From Bacillota bacterium (GTDB lineage: Bacteria; Bacillota; Clostridia; Tissierellales; Sedimentibacteraceae), in assembly GCA_023425285.1 (NCBI GenBank), contig JAFACY010000211.1, positions 1 to 10,487 of the forward strand: a stretch of 10,487 nucleotides of DNA, in the 5' to 3' direction. The notes below the pieces were generated by a model. The model was not told where the DNA came from, made no database searches, and saw nothing but the letters and a program-made list of their open reading frames with translations. The translations under genes and the position numbers were made by a program. Below, in pieces: positions 6,624-10,487 of this stretch (the stretch's first letter is position 1; every line of letters begins with the position of its first letter).

Positions 6624-7205
6624 ATGAACAATACACTAAAGAAATTAATTTCTTCGGAGAACAAAAGATTTATATTTTTACTGTCCATATTTATATTGTC
6701 ACTTGTACTTTCCTCGTTTATATATATAATAACGGGACAAGGCAGCATCACCCACATAAATTATGAAAGCGTAAGCTCAATGAACGTAAGTGATATTTTA
6801 GCAGCCACCTTAAAAAGGAATCTCATTTACTTCATAGCCGTAATACTTTTGACCATAATAGGACAGAGCAAAATAATCAACGGCTTGTTCGGATTGATTT
6901 CCGTATATTTCGGTCTGTCAATCATATACCTGATCCGTACGCTGAAAATGGATGTAATATATTTCGTGCTCACATTTACCGACTATTTTATATTTTTTCC
7001 GCTTCTGTTTTATTTTACATTTATTTCAAGCACAATATCAAAATATACAAAAAAGACAAAAAACTTAGAGCAAATTACCCGTAAATTTGATATAATTATA
7101 CGCAGCTATATTAAGTTGTCATTAATATATCTTTTGATTGTAACCGTGTACAGTATAGGTTATAGTTATTACATACTAATATTAAGCAGATTGTTGGTGA
7201 GATAA
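6624..7205 (+). CDS. spoIIM: Divergent SpoIIM-like integral membrane protein (stage II sporulation)
   Basis: In B. subtilis SpoIIM works with SpoIID and SpoIIP in the mother-cell membrane to remodel septal peptidoglycan during engulfment. This protein has 193 residues, slightly shorter than the usual 200-215, and is strongly hydrophobic. Four or five membrane segments are likely (about 17-37, 63-83, 87-106, 112-132, 157-180). Primary similarity is weak. However, the block from FGLISVYFGLSII through TDYFIFFPLLFYFTFIS lines up in spacing with the conserved SpoIIM region (GFTVGFLV, then PQNLIIVPAYII), including the buried Pro. The start ATG has AGGAGG seven bases upstream. The stop overlaps the xerD start (TAATG), so the two are coupled. 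The name rests about equally on topology and on the conserved position between nudF and xerD. An unrelated small membrane protein in the same slot is the main alternative. Confidence 0.7.
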   Translation: MNNTLKKLISSENKRFIFLLSIFILSLVLSSFIYIITGQGSITHINYESVSSMNVSDILAATLKRNLIYFIAVILLTIIGQSKIINGLFGLISVYFGLSIIYLIRTLKMDVIYFVLTFTDYFIFFPLLFYFTFISSTISKYTKKTKNLEQITRKFDIIIRSYIKLSLIYLLIVTVYSIGYSYYILILSRLLVR

Positions 7206-8080
7206 TGGATAAAAATATTGAAAATTATAAGGAATATCTTAATTCAAAAAAATTGAGCGCTAATACTGTCGCCTCATACATTTATGATATAAACAGCTTT
7301 GATAATTACATAGGGCAGGACTACAACACAAGTATTACAAATACAAAAAAAGCGCACATACTGACGTATCTCGTTAATCTTCAGAAATCGGGCAAAAGCT
7401 CTTCAACCATTGCAAGAACCATATCATCCCTTAAGAATTTTTTTGAATTTCTGAAAAAAGACAAGCTTATTACCGACAATCCGGCCATAAGCATTCACAG
7501 TCCCAAGCAAATAAAAAAGACACCCTCTGTTTTGACAGAGCAGGAGGTCAATTCATTATTGGAGCTGCCGGATGTCAATTCCTTCAAGGGTGCCAGAGAC
7601 AGTGCCATACTTGAGCTTTTGTACTCGTCGGGGATTAAGGTTACAGAGCTTATAAGCATTAAAATGAACGATATAAATCTGAATGCAAATATCATAAATA
7701 TCGGCGGAGACAAAAAGCGGATACTGCCGTTAAGTCAATATTCAAGAAATGCAATAAATAATTATGTGGGTAATTTCAGGCATAAAAGATGCGTAGACGA
7801 AAACGAGTTTTTATTTATAAATATAACAGGTGAACCTATTTCAAGACAGGGCATCTGGAAAATGCTCAAATATTACGAAAAAAAGCTGAATTTACAAAAG
7901 GAGTTATCTCCTCAGATACTCAGAAATTCCTTTGCCGTACATCTGCTGTCCCACGGTGCGGATTTGGGAACCATACAGGAGCTTATGGGACTCAGCAGCA
8001 TAGCGGCAGCTCAGAACTATTTAAGCAGTGTAGAATTTAAATCCTTGGAAGTGTTTAAAAAGGCATTCCCGAGAGTATAA
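7205..8080 (+). CDS. xerD: XerD-like tyrosine recombinase with degenerate catalytic site
   Basis: XerD with XerC resolves chromosome dimers at dif. The protein has 291 residues, the usual length. The N-terminal core-binding domain (about 1-90) begins IENYKEYLNSKKLSANTVASY and carries SSTIARTISSLKNFFEFL and DNPAISIHSPK. The catalytic domain follows, and the C-terminus FKKAFPRV matches the XerD ending (KAHPRA). By comparison with E. coli XerD, box-I Arg148 is Lys (K145, in SSGIKVTEL). The beta-hairpin Lys172 of GKGNKER seems deleted (here GGDKKR). His244 is Gln (Q237, in PQILRNSF). Arg247 is kept (R240), His270 is Leu (L263, in MGLSS) and the Tyr279 nucleophile is kept (Y272, in AQNYLSS). The frame is intact, so this is not ordinary decay. 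GGTGAG at 7196-7201 lies inside spoIIM. The locus matches Bacillus xerD (ripX). It is either a non-catalytic XerD or a very divergent enzyme. Confidence 0.9.
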   Translation: MDKNIENYKEYLNSKKLSANTVASYIYDINSFDNYIGQDYNTSITNTKKAHILTYLVNLQKSGKSSSTIARTISSLKNFFEFLKKDKLITDNPAISIHSPKQIKKTPSVLTEQEVNSLLELPDVNSFKGARDSAILELLYSSGIKVTELISIKMNDINLNANIINIGGDKKRILPLSQYSRNAINNYVGNFRHKRCVDENEFLFINITGEPISRQGIWKMLKYYEKKLNLQKELSPQILRNSFAVHLLSHGADLGTIQELMGLSSIAAAQNYLSSVEFKSLEVFKKAFPRV

Positions 8081-8091
8081 TAACGATAGGT

Positions 8092-8120
8092 GAACAATAG
8101 AGGAACAATTGGAAAACAAT
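8092..8120 (+). repeat. Three heptamer repeats with exact 11-bp period upstream of deoB
   Basis: GAACAAT at 8092-8098, GAACAAT at 8103-8109 and AAACAAT at 8114-8120 start exactly 11 bases apart, so they lie on about the same DNA face. They occupy the start of the 86-base xerD-deoB gap. This arrangement resembles a cooperative regulator site. No known operator is matched with confidence, although nucleoside-responsive DeoR in B. subtilis uses repeated half-sites. Confidence 0.5.
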
Positions 8121-8135
8121 CATAATTTTTGTTTC

Positions 8136-8144
8136 GTCGACAAA
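8136..8144 (-). promoter_or_regulatory. 0A-box-like site upstream of deoB
   Basis: On the minus strand this reads TTTGTCGAC, matching eight of nine positions of the Spo0A site TTTGTCRAA. It overlaps a possible bulged RNA hairpin (TTTGT at 8128-8132 with ACAAA at 8140-8144, extended by AATCA at 8118-8122 with TGATT at 8145-8149), so the symmetry may reflect RNA structure instead. It is a weak call. Confidence 0.3.
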
Positions 8145-8166
8145 TGATTAAAAAAGGAGATAAATT

Positions 8167-9339
8167 ATGATAAACAGAGCGGTATTGATTGTACTTGACA
8201 GTGTGGGAGCGGGCGAGCTTCCCGATGCGGCTAATTACGGTGACGTAGGCAGCAACACACTAAAAAACATATATAAAAACAAAGAAAATTTTTCTCTTCC
8301 AAATATGGAAAAGATGGGACTCTTAAACATTGACGGTTTTGAAGATATACGAAAATCCGAGACCTATACAGGTACGGTAGCAAAATGCAACGAGCAGTCA
8401 AAGGGAAAGGATACAACTACGGGGCATTGGGAAATCAGCGGTGTAATTTTGGATCAGCCATTCCCGACATATCCCGACGGCTTTCCCGAGGATGTGATAA
8501 GAGAGTTTGAAAAGAGAGCAGGAAGAAAGACCATAGGTAACTGCGTAGCATCCGGAACAGAGATAATCAAGGAGCTCGGCAAGGAGCATGTCGAAACAGG
8601 CAAGCTGATAGTATACACCTCGGCAGACAGTGTATTCCAGATTGCGGCACATGAAGAAGTAGTGTCTCTTGACGAATTATACAATGTTTGCAGGATTGCA
8701 AGAGAACTTCTTCAGGGAGAGCACGCTGTAGGCAGAGTTATAGCGAGACCTTTCGTCGGAACCGAGGGAAATTATACGAGAACCGGAAATCGCAGAGACT
8801 TTTCATTGTTTCCTCCTGGCGATACGCTGCTCGATTATGTAAAAAACAGCGGCATGGAAGTTTTCGCAATCGGTAAGATTGAAGACATATTTGTAAACAG
8901 GGGAATAACAAGATCAGACCACACTCATAACAATGAGGAAGGTATAGAAGCAACCATAGCAGCAGTCAAGGAGGACTTCAAGGGTCTGATATTTACCAAT
9001 CTTGTTGATTTTGACATGATTTACGGACACAGAAACAATATTGACGGTTATGCTGATGCTTTAAAATATTTTGATGATAAGCTTCCGGAAATAATAGAAT
9101 GTCTGAAGGATGATGATGTACTTATTATCACCGCAGACCACGGATGTGATCCAACAACAGAAAGCACGGATCATTCAAGAGAATATATTCCTTTATTATT
9201 ATACGGAAAAGATATAAAGGAAAACAACAATCTGGGTATACTTGATTCCTTTGCTGACATAGGAAAAACAATACTTGACATGTTGAAAATAGAGAACAAT
9301 ATTGCCGGAAGCAGTGCGGCGGGAAATATCCTTAGGTAA
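8167..9339 (+). CDS. deoB: Phosphopentomutase
   Basis: DeoB (Drm) interconverts ribose 1-phosphate or deoxyribose 1-phosphate with the 5-phosphates, linking nucleoside phosphorolysis to the pentose phosphate and glycolytic pools. It is a cytoplasmic, Mn2+-dependent enzyme of the alkaline phosphatase superfamily. At 390 residues it has the normal length. The first metal ligand is D11 in [13 protein letters not shown]. The phosphorylated Thr is T85 in KDTTTGHWE. The remaining ligands are D283 and H288 ([11 protein letters not shown]), D324-H325 ([11 protein letters not shown]) and H336 ([11 protein letters not shown]), all offset by three from the B. cereus enzyme. The start is supported by AAGGAGA at 8154-8160. 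It lies 86 bases after xerD with no clear terminator between, as in Bacillus, where xerD precedes drm. The purine nucleoside phosphorylase gene that usually follows is absent here. No strong promoter of its own was found, so it may be read from spoIIM-xerD. Confidence 0.98.
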   Translation: MINRAVLIVLDSVGAGELPDAANYGDVGSNTLKNIYKNKENFSLPNMEKMGLLNIDGFEDIRKSETYTGTVAKCNEQSKGKDTTTGHWEISGVILDQPFPTYPDGFPEDVIREFEKRAGRKTIGNCVASGTEIIKELGKEHVETGKLIVYTSADSVFQIAAHEEVVSLDELYNVCRIARELLQGEHAVGRVIARPFVGTEGNYTRTGNRRDFSLFPPGDTLLDYVKNSGMEVFAIGKIEDIFVNRGITRSDHTHNNEEGIEATIAAVKEDFKGLIFTNLVDFDMIYGHRNNIDGYADALKYFDDKLPEIIECLKDDDVLIITADHGCDPTTESTDHSREYIPLLLYGKDIKENNNLGILDSFADIGKTILDMLKIENNIAGSSAAGNILR

Positions 9340-9370
9340 TTATCCGGGTAATAGCCAAAAAATATATTTA

Positions 9371-9377
9371 TTCGACA
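9371..9377 (-). promoter_or_regulatory. Perfect 0A-box core upstream of dacF
   Basis: TTCGACA on the + strand is TGTCGAA on the other strand, a full match to the seven-base Spo0A box core. It lies about 90 bases before the dacF start, in the 124-base deoB-dacF gap. The spoIIA operon, expected right after dacF, is a classical Spo0A target, which makes the location notable. A seven-base match can occur by chance. Confidence 0.45.
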
Positions 9378-9410
9378 TTTTGCTTAAGTTTCATAAAATA
9401 TAATACATTT

Positions 9411-9439
9411 GTATAACACAACCAAATATGGTTATTCTA
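9411..9439 (+). promoter_or_regulatory. Sigma-F-like promoter of dacF
   Basis: GTATA (9411-9415), a 14-base spacer and GGTTATTCTA (9430-9439) match the sigma-F pattern (GYATA, GGnnAnAnTR) with one mismatch in the -10 and a spacer one base short. The predicted start near 9446 lies just ahead of the ribosome-binding site. dacF is a sigma-F gene in B. subtilis. A short inverted repeat (AACCA at 9420-9424 with TGGTT at 9429-9433) overlaps the -10. A TATAAT at 9399-9404 has no well-spaced -35. Confidence 0.45.
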
Positions 9440-9463
9440 ATTCATAAAAAGGAGGTAGTTTTT

Positions 9464-10487
9464 ATGAAGAAAAGAATAGCCATATTTTTTTTAACGGCGT
9501 TGATTTTGAATCTGATGATAGTGCCTGCATACGGGATTGAGCCTGAGGCTCTGCAGTCAAAGGCTGCTATTTTAATCAATGCAGATGACGGTAAAATATT
9601 GTTTGAAAAAAATGCACACGATAAAATGCAGCCGGCAAGCATTACTAAAATAATGCTGTTAGTTCTTATTTCAGAGAAAATGGATAACGGTGAAATAACT
9701 CTTGATCAGGAGCTTACCGTATCCGAAAATGCGGCAGGAATGGGAGGCAGCCAGATATATCTGGAGGCAGGTGAAACCCAGACGGTTGAAAATATGCTCA
9801 AGGCCATATCCATGAGGTCTGCCAATGATGCTTCTGTGGCTATGGCAGAGTTTATGTACGGATCTGTAGAAAGCTGTGTAAAAGCAATGAATGACAGAGC
9901 TAAGGAACTGGGCATGAACGATACAAATTTTGTAAATGTTACCGGTCTGCCTGAGCCGGAGCATTTAACCACGGCAAATGATATTGCCATAATGTCAAAA
10001 GCGTTACTTAACTATAATTATGTTAACCCATATCTTCTGACATGGATGGATTCGGTGTATGTTGGCAAGGAGAAAGACTCTGAGCAGGTACTTGTCAATA
10101 CAAACAGACTCATAAACAATTACGAGGGTCTTTTAGGCGGCAAGACAGGTTACACCACGGAAGCGAAATACTGCCTGTCTGCATCGGCAAGAAGGAACGA
10201 TACAACACTCATAGCCGTTGTTTTAGGCTGCGACAATACAAAGGTGAGATTCAACGAAACCACCAAGCTGCTGAACGAAGGCTTTGCAAACTTTAAGAAC
10301 ATACTGTTTCACAAAAAGGGCGAATCAATAACAACCTCTCCTGTTTACTGCGGGAAGGAAGAAGCCTTTAATGTAGTTAGCAAAGAAAATATCAATTATT
10401 TTACAGAAAGTAATTGCAAGGCAGAGGATTTTAATTTAGAATATGTAATAGATGAAAATTTAAAGGCTCCCTTAAGTCAGGACGTGG
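9464..10487 (+). CDS. dacF: Sporulation D-alanyl-D-alanine carboxypeptidase DacF (3' truncated by window edge)
   Basis: DacF is a low-molecular-weight penicillin-binding protein (peptidase family S11) that removes the terminal D-Ala from peptidoglycan stem peptides. In Bacillus it is made in the forespore and lowers cross-linking of spore peptidoglycan. The visible 341 residues cover most of a roughly 390-residue protein, and the stop lies beyond the window. A signal peptide is clear (MKKR, a hydrophobic run to about 20, then VPAYG, with probable cleavage near 24). The catalytic motifs are intact: SITK (S59 to K62), SAN (119-121) and KTG (227-229, in GGKTGYT). The PBP5-like C-terminal domain begins near residue 285. 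The start has a perfect AAGGAGGT (9449-9456) seven bases upstream. In relatives dacF directly precedes spoIIAA-AB-sigF. DacF is preferred over DacB or DacA because of the neighbours and the sigma-F-like promoter. Confidence 0.93.
   Translation, partial: MKKRIAIFFLTALILNLMIVPAYGIEPEALQSKAAILINADDGKILFEKNAHDKMQPASITKIMLLVLISEKMDNGEITLDQELTVSENAAGMGGSQIYLEAGETQTVENMLKAISMRSANDASVAMAEFMYGSVESCVKAMNDRAKELGMNDTNFVNVTGLPEPEHLTTANDIAIMSKALLNYNYVNPYLLTWMDSVYVGKEKDSEQVLVNTNRLINNYEGLLGGKTGYTTEAKYCLSASARRNDTTLIAVVLGCDNTKVRFNETTKLLNEGFANFKNILFHKKGESITTSPVYCGKEEAFNVVSKENINYFTESNCKAEDFNLEYVIDENLKAPLSQDV

Noticed and set aside
7205..8080. xerD as a mobile-element integrase with attachment sites
   Set aside because: Its length, its C-terminal ending and its conserved chromosomal neighbours fit housekeeping XerD; no att-like direct repeats or cargo genes flank it.

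Overview
The window is AT-rich DNA in which every supported gene lies on the + strand. It carries the chromosomal backbone cluster of a low-GC, endospore-forming Firmicute (class Clostridia or a relative such as Tissierellia; genus not determinable here). The gene order xseA-xseB-tlyA-argR-recN-spoIVB-spo0A-nudF-spoIIM-xerD-deoB-dacF follows, in compressed form, two neighbouring arcs of the Bacillus/Clostridium chromosome. The expected next genes to the right are the spoIIA operon, outside the window.

Layout. Positions 1-671 hold the 3' part of xseA and all of xseB (exonuclease VII), overlapping by 4 bases. A near-consensus sigma-A promoter (697-725) precedes tlyA-argR-recN (793-3743): rRNA 2'-O-methylase, arginine repressor and SMC-like repair ATPase. 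A forespore-type sigma-F promoter (3787-3816) precedes spoIVB, which ends at a textbook terminator (4939-4975). spo0A follows with its own promoter, whose spacer holds a GC-core palindrome. A near-perfect sigma-A promoter (5948-5976) drives an ADP-ribose pyrophosphatase of the NudF type (TTG start). The hairpin after that gene also covers the ribosome-binding site of the next gene, a divergent spoIIM, which is joined to xerD by a TAATG overlap. deoB, preceded by three 11-bp-phased repeats, comes next. The last gene, dacF, runs off the right edge; its upstream region has a perfect 0A box and a sigma-F-like promoter.

How the genes work together. Spo0A is the master switch for sporulation. SpoIVB is the forespore signalling protease that leads to sigma-K activation, SpoIIM is part of the mother-cell engulfment machinery, and DacF trims peptidoglycan in the forespore. 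These are interleaved with housekeeping repair, metabolic and nucleotide-salvage genes. ispA and dxs (normally between xseB and tlyA) and punA (normally between deoB and dacF) are absent from their usual places.

The strongest unusual signal is the XerD-position recombinase. It has the full XerD architecture and C-terminal signature, but four of the six conserved catalytic positions appear changed or missing, with only one Arg and the Tyr nucleophile left. It may be a non-catalytic XerD. Other points of interest are the terminator that sequesters the spoIIM ribosome-binding site, the palindrome in the spo0A promoter and the phased repeats before deoB. I saw no mobile element, CRISPR array, tRNA or rRNA, and no wholly unknown multi-gene system.
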